The notes under the pieces are model-generated. The model saw only the letters and a list, made by a program, of their open reading frames with translations, was not told where the DNA came from and ran no database searches. A stretch of DNA of 64,000 bases, from positions 13,410,001 through 13,474,000 of the forward strand of contig OZ020317.1 of NCBI GenBank assembly GCA_963971305.1, written 5' to 3'. Positions 11,641 through 22,071 of the stretch are shown in pieces. Source of the stretch: Arcuatula senhousia. Its lineage: Eukaryota > Mollusca > Bivalvia > Mytilida > Mytilidae. The position numbers and the translations under genes are program-made. Within the stretch, counting starts at the first letter, position 1. Every line of letters begins with the position of its first letter.

Positions 11641-11896
11641 AATAGAATGTCTATAAAATGTCAAGTTCAAGCATATTCTGTATTATTTCAAATGCATTAA
11701 AATATATGAATGGGTGTCTTTTTTAATAAGGCCAATATATGAATCAGGTGGGTATAAAATTTCTAGGCCTCACATCTGTACCCTACAATACTTGGAGTCA
11801 TCCCCCCATGTATTATACCCTAATACCACATTCACCACATTTATACAAGGTTTGTCACCATGGTCACATGTATGGGGGTGGACAGTTGGGTTCTCT

Positions 11897-12160
11897 TCCC
11901 CCGTTCCCCGCCCCCTTCACCTCCGCTCCCCGCCCCCTTCACCTCCGCTCCCCGCCCTCTCCACCTCCGCTCCCCGCCCTCTCCACCTCCACTCCCCGCC
12001 CCTTTCACCCCCTCTCCCCGCCACCTCAACCCCCGTCACCCTTGTCTGCCCCTGTACCACCCGCTCCCCGCCCCTCCCACCCCCATTCCCCGCCACTTCT
12101 ACCCCCGCTCCCCGCCCCTTCTACACCCGCTCCCCGCCTCCTCAACCCCCGTACTCTCGC
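11897..12160. repeat. CT-rich minisatellite, about 20-bp units
   Basis: About a dozen degenerate copies of a unit like CTCCCCGCCCCCTTCACCTC in tandem. Overlapping proline/serine-rich frames of 114-164 codons across it are by-products of its strand asymmetry. It lies in the decayed 3' flank of the minus-strand zinc-finger gene. Confidence 0.85.
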
Positions 12161-12189
12161 CCCCTGTCTGCCCCTCATGTATGTATCCT

Positions 12190-12577
12190 CATGTGTACCT
12201 GTAGGTAATGACTCTTATTAAACCCTTAACCACATTTATCACATGTATTAGGTTTATCACCTGTATGTATCCTCTTAATTGTATACCTGTGGGTGTCCTG
12301 TCTGACTAAACCCTTTACCACATAATTCACTACATTAATAAAGGTTTATCATCGGGATGTGTTCTCCTGTGTACTTGTAGAATCTGACTCATACTAAACC
12401 CTTTACCACATAATTCACTACATTAATAAAGGTTTATCATTGGTGTGTGTTCTCCTGTGTACTTGTAGAATCTGACTCATACTAAACCCTTTACCACATA
12501 ATTCACTACATTAATAAAGGTTTATCATCGGGATGTGTTCTCCTGTGTACCTGTAGGTGATGACTCTGACTTAACCC
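12190..12577 (-). pseudogene. decayed C2H2 zinc-finger units
   Basis: Downstream of the zinc-finger stop, minus-strand DNA still carries finger-like sequence (ATGTGGTAAAGGG for the CGKG segment, CACAGGAGAACACA for the HTGE linker). Three near-identical units start near 12351, 12439 and 12527, an 88-bp period rather than the 84 bp of a 28-residue finger, so each unit shifts the frame. Cys codons are partly lost. These are former 3' fingers now out of frame. Confidence 0.65.
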
Positions 12578-13954
12578 TTAACCACATATATCACATTTAT
12601 AAGGTTTATTAATATTACCAGTATGTATCCTGATGTGCCTCTGTAGGACATAATTATGACCAAACCTTTCACCACATTCATTACATTTATAAGGTTTATC
12701 CCCTGTATGTGTGATCATGTGTTTCTGTAAATCTGAATTCTGAATAAACCTTTTACCACATTCATCACATGGATATCGTTTATCACCAGTATGTATCCTC
12801 ATGTGTTTGTGAAGGTGTCCTGCCTGTGTAAACCCTTTACCACATTCACTACATTTAAAAGGTTTATCACCAGTATGTAACCTCATGTGTCCCTTTAGAC
12901 TGGGTTTATGACTAAACCCTCTACCACATTCATCACATTTATAAGGCTTATCACCTGTATGTATTCGAGTGTGTATTTGTAGGTTCTGACTCGTGCTAAA
13001 CTGTTTGCTGCATATATCACATTTATAAGGTTTGTCACCTGTATGTATTATCATGTGTCTCTGTAGCTGTTGATTTTGATTAAACCCTTTACCACACTCA
13101 TAGCATTCATAGGGTTTGTATCCTGTGTGTATCCTCATGTGTGTCTGTAGGTGTTGACTATGTTTAAACCCTTTACCACATTCATCACATTTATAAGGTG
13201 TATCACCTGTATGTATCATAATGTGTCTCTTTAGGTTTCCATTGTCACTAAACCCTTTACCACATTCATCACATTTATGAGGTTTATCACCAGTATGTAT
13301 CCTCATGTGTGTCTGCAGGACATGATTCTGACCAAACTCTTTACCACATTCATTACATTTATAAGCCGTTAATTTAGGTTTATCGCCTGTATGTATCCTC
13401 ATGTGAGTCCTTAGGGCACCACTTTGACGAAACCCTTTACCACATTCATTACATTTATAAGGTTTTTCACCTGTATGTACCCTCATGTGTACCTGTAGGT
13501 GTCCTGCCTGACTAAATCCTTTACCACATTCATTACATTTATACGGTTTATCACCCATGTGTATCCTCATGTGTATCTGTAGGTGTCCTGCCTGACTAAA
13601 TCCTTTACCACATTCATCACATTCATAAGGTTGAATATCTGTATGTATCCTCATGTGTGTCTGTAGGACATGATTATGACCAAAACCTTTATCACTTTCA
13701 TTACATTTGTAAGGTTTATCATGCATGTGTATCCTATAGTGATTCTGTAAGTTACCATCATAACTAAACCCTTTACCACATTCATTACATTTAAAAGGTT
13801 TATCACCCAAATGTATCCTAAGGTGATTCTGTAGGTTTCCATTATGACTAAACCCTTTGCCACACTGATCGCATTTATAAGGTTTATCATTAGGTTTGTC
13901 ACCTGCATGTAGCCTCACATGCATCTCTAAATCTCCATTCTTTATTTCATTCAT
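12578..13954 (-). CDS. C2H2 zinc-finger protein, 15 fingers plus a truncated one
   Basis: A 458-codon uninterrupted frame with ATG at 13952-13954 and TAA at the low end. It encodes about 15 tandem fingers of the form YKCxECGKGFxxxxxLxxHMRIH joined by TGDKP linkers, so a nuclear, DNA-binding role is inferred. Before finger 1 lies a remnant with the His pair but no Cys pair (GDLEMHVRLHAGDKP). Finger 3 has lost its second Cys (YKCNESDKGF), and finger 6 is followed by an inserted KLTA. The frame stops inside finger 16 right after CDICG. No KRAB, BTB or SCAN domain is present, as usual for invertebrate polyzinc-finger proteins. It may be one exon of a larger gene: no promoter or splice site could be assigned. 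Decayed fingers follow at 12190-12577. Confidence 0.85.
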   Translation of the reverse strand: MNEIKNGDLEMHVRLHAGDKPNDKPYKCDQCGKGFSHNGNLQNHLRIHLGDKPFKCNECGKGFSYDGNLQNHYRIHMHDKPYKCNESDKGFGHNHVLQTHMRIHTDIQPYECDECGKGFSQAGHLQIHMRIHMGDKPYKCNECGKGFSQAGHLQVHMRVHTGEKPYKCNECGKGFRQSGALRTHMRIHTGDKPKLTAYKCNECGKEFGQNHVLQTHMRIHTGDKPHKCDECGKGFSDNGNLKRHIMIHTGDTPYKCDECGKGFKHSQHLQTHMRIHTGYKPYECYECGKGFNQNQQLQRHMIIHTGDKPYKCDICSKQFSTSQNLQIHTRIHTGDKPYKCDECGRGFSHKPSLKGHMRLHTGDKPFKCSECGKGFTQAGHLHKHMRIHTGDKRYPCDECGKRFIQNSDLQKHMITHTGDKPYKCNECGERFGHNYVLQRHIRIHTGNINKPYKCDICG

Positions 13955-14398
13955 GATATTTATTAGTCTTTAGTTGAAAATGATGAAAAGTACGGGTAAT
14001 TTTGTGATCTGTTATCAAATTTCAGAATGAGTTTCCATACAATGATCTTTGGCCAAGGTTAATAAATTAGAATATGATAATTACAAATGTTGAATTGTGG
14101 TCTAGGCTTATGGGCAGCCACTCAAGTCTGGATCCACGTCTAATGCTTGGACAGAAATCTGAGTATCAGTGTTGAAACTGGTTTTACACATTCATGAAAA
14201 GATAGCTGAAAATATATTTTATCAACATGATCAAGGATAACTTTTATACTACATGCATTTAAAAAGTTTGTAAACTATTCATGAAGAATCAACAGCAATC
14301 TAATATTAGGCTTGCCACTCAGGAGCTGATCAAGGGAGTTTTAATAGTAGAATTAACAGGGGAATTTAAAAGTCATTTTTGCCCCAAAATCTGCTTTA
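13955..14398. other. 5' flank of the zinc-finger gene
   Basis: No further coding sequence or clear promoter motif is seen upstream (minus strand) of the ATG. An upstream exon cannot be excluded. Confidence 0.4.
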
Positions 14399-16687
14399 AC
14401 AAGAATGGAATTCCAGGGTCCCCCCCCCCCCCCAGTGAAGCAAAAAATTTTGAATAATGCTGATTTTCGAACTTGTCCAAGGTATTCAGTGATATAAACA
14501 TTTGGTATAAATTTCATGAATATCTGTCAACATCTGTAGGGATGAGAGCGCTTGAAAGGTCTGTTTTACAAAAAAATAAAGTCATTTTTTGGTCAAAGTC
14601 CCCTAACTCCTACAAAAACTATCGAATAATGCTGATTTTCGAACTTGACCAAGGAACTAGTGATATAAACATTTGGTATAAATTTCATGAAAATCTGTAA
14701 ACATCTGTAGGGATGAGAGTGCTAATAAGGTCTGTTTTGCAAAAAAAACAGAGTCGTTTTTATGGTCAAAGTCCCATAACTCCTACAAAAATTATTGAAA
14801 AATGCTGATTTTCGAACTTGTCCAAGGTATTAGTAATATATATAAACATTTTGGATAAATTTCATGAAAATCTGTCAACATCTGTAGGGATGAGAGCGCT
14901 TACAAGGTCTGTTTTGCAAAACAAACAGAGTCGTTTTTATGGTCAAAGTCCCCTTACTCCTACAAAAATTATTAAATACATGTAATGCTGATTTTCGAAC
15001 TTGACCAAGGAACTTGTGATATAAACATTTGGTATAAATTACATGAAAATCTGTCATTATCTGTAGGGATGAGAGCACTTACAAGGACTGTTTTGCAAAA
15101 AATAGAGTTGTTTTTATAGTCAAAGTCCCCTAACTCCTACAAAAATAATCTAAAAATGCTGATTGTCAAACTTGACCAAGTTATTAGTGATAAAAAACAT
15201 TTGGTAAAAATTTTATGAAAATCTGTCAACATCTGTAGGGATGAGAGTGCTTACAAGGTCTGTTTTGCAAAAAAATAAAGTCATTTTTTGGTCAAAGTCC
15301 CCTAACTCCTACAAAAAAAATTGAATAATGCTGATTTTCGAACTTGTCCAAGGTATTCAGTGATATAAACATTTGGTATAAATTTCATGAAAATCTGTCA
15401 ACATCTGTAGGGATGTCTCAGAGTGCTTACAATGTCAGTTTTGCAAAACAAACAGAGTCGTTTTTATGGTCAAAGTCCCATAACTCCTACAAAAATTATC
15501 GAAAAATGCTGATTTTCGAACTTGTCCAAGGTATTAGTGATATAAACAATTGGTACAAAAAACAAAGTCATTTTATGGTCAAAGTCCCCTAACTCCTACA
15601 AAAATTATCGAATAATGCTGATTTTCGAACTTGACCAAGGAACTAGTGATATAAACATTTGGTATAAATTTCATGAAAATCTGTCAATATCTGTAGAGAT
15701 GAGAGCGCTTACAAGGTCTGTTTTGCAAAAAATAGAGTCGTTTTTATGGTCAAAGTCCCATAACTCCTACAAAAATTATTGAAAAATGCTGATTTTCGAA
15801 ATTGTACAAGGTATTAGTGATAGAAACATTTGGGATAAATTTCATGAAAATCTGTCAACATCTGTAGGGATGAGAGTGCTTACAAGGTCTGTTTTGCAAA
15901 ACAAACAGAGTCGTTTTTATGGTCAAAGTCCCCTTACTCTTACAAAAATTATTAAGTAATGCTGTATTCGAACTTGACCAAGGAACTTGTGATATAAACA
16001 TTTGGTATAAATAACATGAAAATCTGTCAACATCTGTAGGGATGAGAGCGCTTGCAAGGTCTGTTTTGCAAAAAAATAGAGTCGTTTTTATGGTCAAAGT
16101 CCCCTAACTCCTACAAAAATAATCTAAAAATTCTGATTGTCAAAATTGACCAAGGTATTAGTGATATAAACATTTGGTAAAAATTTTATGAAAATCTGTC
16201 ATCATCTGTAGGGATGAGAGTGCTTACAAGGTCTGTTTTGCAAAAAAACAGTCGTTTTTATGGTCAAAGTCCCATAACTCCTACAAAAATAATTGAATAA
16301 TGCTGATTTTCGACCTTGTCCAAGGTATTAGTGATATAAACATTTGGTATAAATTTCATGAAAATCTGTCAACATCTGTAGGGATGAGAGTGCTTAAAAG
16401 GTCTGTTTTGCAAAACAAACAGAGTCGTTTTTATGGTCAAAGTCCCATAACTCCTACAAAAATTTTCGAAAAATGCTGATTTTCAAACTTGTCCAAGCAA
16501 GGTATTAGTGATATAAACAATTGGTATTAATTTCATGAAAATCCTACAAAATTTGTAGCCTTGAGAGCGCTTACAAAAAGTGTGACTGACGGACAGACGG
16601 ACGGAAGGAAGGACGGACGGACGGACGGAGGAACGGACGGACGCCCGGCATTTCTATGTCCCCGCTCCGCGTTGCGGCAGGGGACAA
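14399..16687 (-). repeat. repeat L, 13 tandem 172-bp core units between unique arms
   Basis: Left arm AACAAGAATGGAATTCCAGG followed by a poly-C run. The core unit, marked by GCTGATTTTCGAACTTG, starts at about 14459, 14631, 14804, 14987, 15158, 15330, 15508, 15617, 15788, 15961, 16132, 16302 and 16475. The eighth interval is short (109 bp), a partial deletion. The right arm has GACGGACGGAC tracts (16589-16635), GCCCGGCATTTCTATG and a hairpin with TGTCCCCGCTCCGCG and TTGCGGCAGGGGAC. Read on the minus strand it is hairpin, GGCGTCCGTCCGT, tandem cores, then a terminus TTCTTGTT, the plan of bivalve pearl-type elements. Confidence 0.85.
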
Positions 16688-16694
16688 AAAATGG

Positions 16695-17125
16695 AGTAGT
16701 GTGTCCATGGGACACAGATGCCCCCCGCCAAAGGTTCATAGTCATGTTCACATATTTCCACATCGGCCTCAGTCCCAAACAGGAAGGAGATGTTGACATG
16801 TGTCAAAATCGCTTAGGACGTACAGTTTGTCATATTGAACCATCCTACCAAGTTTCAATTCATTATCATCTACGGTTACAAAGAAAAGCTTGCTGGAAAT
16901 TTTCATAGTGATGTTCACATATTTTCATATGGGCCTAAGTCCCAAACAGGAAGAAGATGTCTGACATGTCTAAAAATCGCTTAGGACGTACAGGTTGTCA
17001 TATACTGATGCATCCTATTAAGTTTCAAATCATTCTCATATACGGTTCATGAGAAAAGCATTACAGAAATTTGTACAGACAGACTCAAAGCTAAGTAAAA
17101 CTAAATACCCCCCCCCCCCCGGCAT
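16695..17125 (+). repeat. repeat K, two units
   Basis: Starts with the palindrome GTGTCCATGGGACAC. Two units contain AGTCCCAAACAGGAAG, AAATCGCTTAGGACGTACAG and AAGTTTCAA. It ends near a poly-C tract (17107-17120). An inverted copy lies at 40945-41222. It abuts the end of repeat L. Confidence 0.65.
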
Positions 17126-17317
17126 GTTGTCGCGGGGTCATAATAACAAAATTTCCAATTTCTTCCATTTATCAAATTAAGAACAACACTGTGTTAATTG
17201 TTTCCTGTGGTCGTACAAAATAGATCTAGACAAGACATATCATGATGGAAGCGCAAAGAAAACCTTATTTCATATTGGAATATATGGGTTGATGTCTAAG
17301 AAAGAAGCAAAGAGTCA

Positions 17318-17550
17318 CCAATAGGGCATTTGAGTGTTTAATTTGTCTAAAGGGCAACGACATACAAGCATCCGCATGGAAACAAAGAGAAATTCAATGT
17401 TGGTCTTACATGTATTCTTGCAGAGCACCTGATTACACTCTTGTTTCAACATAACTATGAGTTGTTGATAGCATTTTAGTTGTGTCGTGTGTTTCTTGAT
17501 GTCGTTGTTTTTTAAGTGTCTTTACATTCAAATGCCTTATTGTTTGCTAG
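17318..17550 (+). repeat. dispersed repeat A, degenerate copy
   Basis: Weak but collinear match: GCAGAGCACCTGATTACACT, CTTGTTTCAACATAACTATG, GAGTTGTTGAT and TTTACATTCAAATGCC. More diverged than the other copies. Confidence 0.45.
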
Positions 17551-17710
17551 ATCTACATGTATAAAATTTCCAAAAGGTTGCAACTGAACTAGAACTAGAG
17601 GCCGGATCAAATAGGTCCGGTACCTAACTATGGACGGACAAAACAAGGACGAATTAACCTGAGAAAAGACCCACCTGCAAAACTTTCTTTCAAAATAAAG
17701 ATTTTCATAA

Positions 17711-17762
17711 CATGTGTGTGTGTGTTAGTTTGTTTGTTTGTTTTTGTTTTTTTTTTTTTTTT
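17711..17762. repeat. TG, TTTG and poly-T simple repeats
   Basis: Contiguous (TG)n, (TTTG)n and T-tract. No gene is seen in the surrounding 17551-18043. Confidence 0.85.
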
Positions 17763-18043
17763 AATTTGCTGTCTAATTATGTTTTATGTTACGCTATTGT
17801 ATGATATGTTGTATTGTTTAGTATTCAATGTCTACAATGTATGTTGATTTGACCCTTACGGGTGTAATTTCATCAATAAATTATATACATGTCATGTTAT
17901 ATGGAAAATACTGAAATGATGGTTTTACAGCATTTATTCAAAATCAAACTTGAAAACAGTTTTTTTATTAGAATATGAAACTGACATAAAATCGCAAAGC
18001 CTGACACTAGCTTATTGGAAAGCTAAATTAAATCTTGTCTTTT

Positions 18044-18379
18044 TTACAATGCACAAAATTCTTTTGAATTGAAAATAATAACATAAGACAATTTATTAAA
18101 TATGCTTATTAAGTCCGGGATAGCTCTGACGTCCTCGGCATTTTTCCAGCAAGCTGGTGCCGTGGGACGCCAGAGCTCCAGTCCTTCCATATCAATAAAG
18201 GTAATAACAAAACTATCGAAACTTGAATGATCAAGCTCATAGTCCAGAGAAAATGACAAAAACGAATCAGTCATACCGGAGAATTGTTGGATCGCAATGG
18301 TCCTGACTTGGTACAGGCATTTCAAACGAAATGGTGGGTTGAACCAAGTTATATGGCGCCAAACCTCCCGCTCTTCCAT
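18044..18379 (-). pseudogene. 111-codon frame, part of an inverted duplicated fragment
   Basis: Open minus-strand frame beginning MEEREVWRHITWFNPPF and containing GLELWRPTAPACWKNAEDV. No domain is recognised with confidence. The DNA for the latter part is repeated in the opposite orientation at 20570-20650 (shared ACCAGCTTGCTGGAAAAATG and GACGTCAGAGC), where the frame is not preserved. The pair looks like a duplicated gene or element fragment, not a current gene. Confidence 0.3.
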
Positions 18380-18634
18380 TGCGATCTTAGGATCCGGTAA
18401 TGACCATAGAACACAACATAGTTGTGAGACACAATAGGGATATTGAGGTGATCATCTCAGTACAGCAGACCAGACAAACACTAATTAAAACAATTAACCA
18501 CCATATCTTTTAACTCAATTTTGAACCTTTTCTACTAGTGGCTGATCAAAAACACGGGTTTAAGCACAACAGTTTTGTTGTGCACTACCGAGATAAATTA
18601 AGAAACCTTATCATCATTGTTGGCTTCACTGCCC

Positions 18635-20242
18635 TTCCCTCAGATTTCCATCAGAATTCCGTCAAATTTCCATCACTAAATTCTATCAATTTCCATCAGG
18701 TTGATGGAACTTGATGGAGTATTGGCACTGTTTTCCATCAAAAATTTTGTTTGACGGAAACTGATGGAAAAAAGTAGCGGAAAATATTGATGGAAACTTG
18801 ATGGAAAATTGATGGAAATTGATAGAAAGTTGACGGAATCATGATGGAAACTTGATGGAATCTTGATGGAAAATTGACGGAATCTTGATGGAAAGTTGAC
18901 GGAATCTTGATGGAAAGTTGATGGAATCTCCGTGGAAAGTTAGCGTTTTTCTCTGATAGAAAAGAATGGAAACTGACAAAAATATTTCCATCGGACCATT
19001 CATGGCTGAAAAAGTAGGCCAATAGCCTTGACCTAAGATGTGTACCTAAAATTTGAAAATTTAAATTAAATATTAATTCATGTATTGTATTTTTTCTGTG
19101 AAATGGAAGTGTAAATGAGCATTGTTTTCATTTTTTTTTATATTAGGAAACAGACAATTTGCTATTAAAGAAAGCATAATACATGTAAGTTCTGCAAAAT
19201 ATCACACCTCAATCTACACAAAGAAGTTGTGCATTTATACAGAGCTTATGTTGACTTTAGTGTATTGTTATGGGCATTGTCATTTACAACTTCTACCCAT
19301 CCAGCTATAGCATGAGTGTGTCTATACTTTGGAAAGAAAATATTATTACCTGCCAGTGTATCAAGAAATGGAGAAAAAGGGGGGATATGGCATAACTAAA
19401 TACTTTTAATAATTGATTTTCTATATATACGATAAAAATCTAAAACTGCAACTGAATAAACCTACTCTCTTTTCATGTGTTTGCTGTGCTAGACAATTTG
19501 ATGTATTTCTGAATCTTAAAAGGAAATAATTCATCAAAATTGCAAAATTTTAACTTCTGAAGTTAAAATTGTGTAAGTAATTCAACAACTGAAATACATG
19601 CACTATAGATGAATAAAATTTGTGTACTTACAGTTTACAGTATCTTCATCTTGTAAAATTTATCTCATTGAACAGACACCATGTTATCTTCTGCTAGCAA
19701 AATCATGACTAAAAAACTGATGATGTAATAGATGACATCATCAAGTGCACTTAGGTCAAACTTTCCATCAAGATTCCGTCAATAGTTCAGCAGGTGCAAG
19801 TTTTTCCGCCACTCTCTAACATTACTGATTTTTTCCATCAAGTTTTTCTATCAATTTCCGTCATGATCTTTATTTCTATCAATTTTCCGTCAATTTTCTA
19901 TTGAAAGATAATTTCCATCAATTTTCTATCAATTTTCCGCCAACTTTCCATCAAAAGATGATTTTCCATCAATTTTCCGTCAGCTTTCCATTGGAAGACA
20001 ATTTTCCATCAGTTTTCTATTAACATTTCCGTCAGCGGTTTTATTTTTTAATGGAAATAGTAGAATTTTTTCCATCAAGCATGTGTTGACGGAATTTTTT
20101 CCATTGGTTTTAACTTTTCTATCACCTTCCATCAGTATTCTATCAAAAAGTCAAATTCTTGACGGAAATCCATCAATTTCCATCAAATTCTATCAGAAAA
20201 TTGATGGAAATGATAGAAACTGATGGAATTCTGAGGGAAGGG
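18635..20242. mobile_element. 1.6 kb inverted-repeat element made of TTGATGGAAA arrays
   Basis: The left end CCTTCCCTCAGATTTCCATC and the right end (reverse: CCCTTCCCTCAGAATTCCAT) form terminal inverted repeats. Left and right subterminal blocks (18640-18960; 19755-20240) are dense degenerate arrays of TTGATGGAAA and its complement, so each half can fold extensively. The 0.75 kb centre has no recognised coding sequence. A short TGC follows or precedes each end, too little to call a target duplication. Probably a non-autonomous DNA transposon. Confidence 0.55.
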
Positions 20243-20244
20243 TG

Positions 20245-20870
20245 CATATATATTGTGGTCTCTAATGAAACATTTGGTTATTAAGAATAAAATTAAAGCA
20301 TAATAAGAAAAAAAAACTATCTTGAATAAGAAAAATAATCTAAAACTTGTACATTATTTTGCTGATCTTGAACTTGATGAAATTGATAAAGTTCAAGATG
20401 ACCTCTTATTTTTTTTCTTATTTTACTGGATTACATGAGTAAGTTTCTTGTAGCGATATACTTTAAAATATTAATTTAGTCTTGTTTTACATCTCGCATT
20501 TTACAAATTTCACAAATGACTGATGTAAGAGTTATTAAGCATTCGTTAAAGTCACGTATTTTTTATATGGAAGGAGTTTTGACTTCCCACAGCACCAGCT
20601 TGCTGGAAAAATGCTCAGGACGTCAGAGCAATCTCAGACCAATGCTTATTATAGTTAGAACGATATAAATTTAATAAATATTAATACATGTATTACAATA
20701 ATGAAAAGAAGTGTAAAATTAATATTTTTAAAGTCATTTATGCAAGGGGAGATAATTCCAAAGAACATCAGATTTCAACTCATTTTGTTGACAAAAATAC
20801 CTTTTTAAGGTGGTTTCTTGTACCATTTTGATCATCATTTAGATAATGGACCACATGAAAATATTAATTA
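20245..20870. other. AT-rich non-coding stretch
   Basis: Contains a hairpin of ATCTTGAACTT with AAGTTCAAGAT (20363-20400) and the inverted fragment at 20570-20650. No gene seen. Confidence 0.5.
20570..20650 (+). repeat. inverted partner of 18100-18200
   Basis: About 75 bases matching the reverse complement of the left copy, centred on CACCAGCTTGCTGGAAAAAT. The two copies flank the 18635-20242 element at distances of about 0.4 kb. Confidence 0.65.
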
Positions 20871-21764
20871 AACAAGAATGGAATTCCAGGGTCCCCCGCC
20901 GGTGAAGCAAAAATTATCAAACACAGCTGATTTTTTAACTTGACCAAGGTATTGACATTTGGTATAAATTCCATGAAAATCTGTCAACATCTGTAGGGAT
21001 GAGAGTGCTAACAAGGTCTGTTTTGCAAAAAAAACAGAGTCGTTTTTATGGTCAAAGTATAGTCCCATAACTCCTACAAATATTATTGAAAAATGCTGAT
21101 TTTCGAACTTGTCCAAGGTATTAGTGATATAACCATTTGGTATAAATTTCATGAAAATCTGTCAACATCTGTAGGGATGAGAGCGCTTACAAGGTCTGTT
21201 TTGCAAAAAACAAAGTCGTTCTTTGGTCAAAGTCCTATAACTCCTACAAAAATTATCAAATAATGCTGATTTTCGAACTTGACCAAGGAACTAGTGATAT
21301 AAACATTTGGTATAAATTTCATGAAAATCTGTCCACATCTGTAGGGATGAGAGCGCTTACAAGGTCTGTTTTGCAAAACAAACAGCTTCGTTTTTATGGT
21401 CAAAGTCCACTAACTCCTACAAAAATTATTGAAAAATGCTGATTTTCAAATTTGTCTAAGGTATTTGTGATATAAACATTTGGTATAAATTTCATGAAAA
21501 TCTGTCAACATCTGTAGGGATGAGCGTGCTTACAAGGTCTGTTTTGCAAAAAACAGAGTCGTTTTTATGGTCAAAGTCCCATAACTCCTACAAAAGTTAT
21601 CAAAAAATGCTGATTTATGATTTTGTCCAAGGTATTAGTGATATAAATTTCATGAAAATCCTACAAAATTTGTAGCCTTGAGAGCGCTTACAAAAAGTGT
21701 GACGGACGGACAGACGGACGCCCGGCATTTCTATGTCCCCGCTCCGCGTTGCGGCGGGGGACAA
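20871..21764 (-). repeat. repeat L, 5 tandem core units
   Basis: Same arms as 14399-16687 (AACAAGAATGGAATTCCAGG at left; GCCCGGCATTTCTATG and TGTCCCCGCTCCGCG at right) but only about five 172-bp units. A (GACG)n tract near 21701-21722 precedes the terminal hairpin. Confidence 0.85.
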
Positions 21765-22071
21765 TAAAGAGTTCACGCTTATCAAATAAACTGTGTAATA
21801 TAAAATATCGTACATGTCATACTTTGAATGAGATGCTCCTTTGAGCCTGAATGGCTCACCTGATCTTTAAGCTATAAGGGTCTCTTCTATTAGCTACTAC
21901 CTGTTCAATGGGTCATCCGACTACTTCAACCCAATGGAGACTTTGTAGAGCTTAATGAGCTTAAGGTTTAAGCAAGCAACAGCTTTTCTCTTTCTGCAAT
22001 AGTATTCATTCTATGAGGCAAAACATGAAAAACTGCTATAATTTACCTTTAAAGGGCCATTATCCCTCTTA

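Noticed and set aside
11714..12221. Overlapping proline/serine-rich frames of 114-164 codons on the + strand
   Set aside because: They are translations of the CT-rich minisatellite in several frames at once; no domain, and they overlap decayed minus-strand fingers.
14459..16560. Possible repeat-protein gene in the 172-bp array
   Set aside because: 172 is not a multiple of three and frames are broken; arms and hairpin show a non-coding element.
16561..16908. 115-codon frame rich in TDGRTDG
   Set aside because: Produced by the GACGGACG tract and the junction of repeats L and K.
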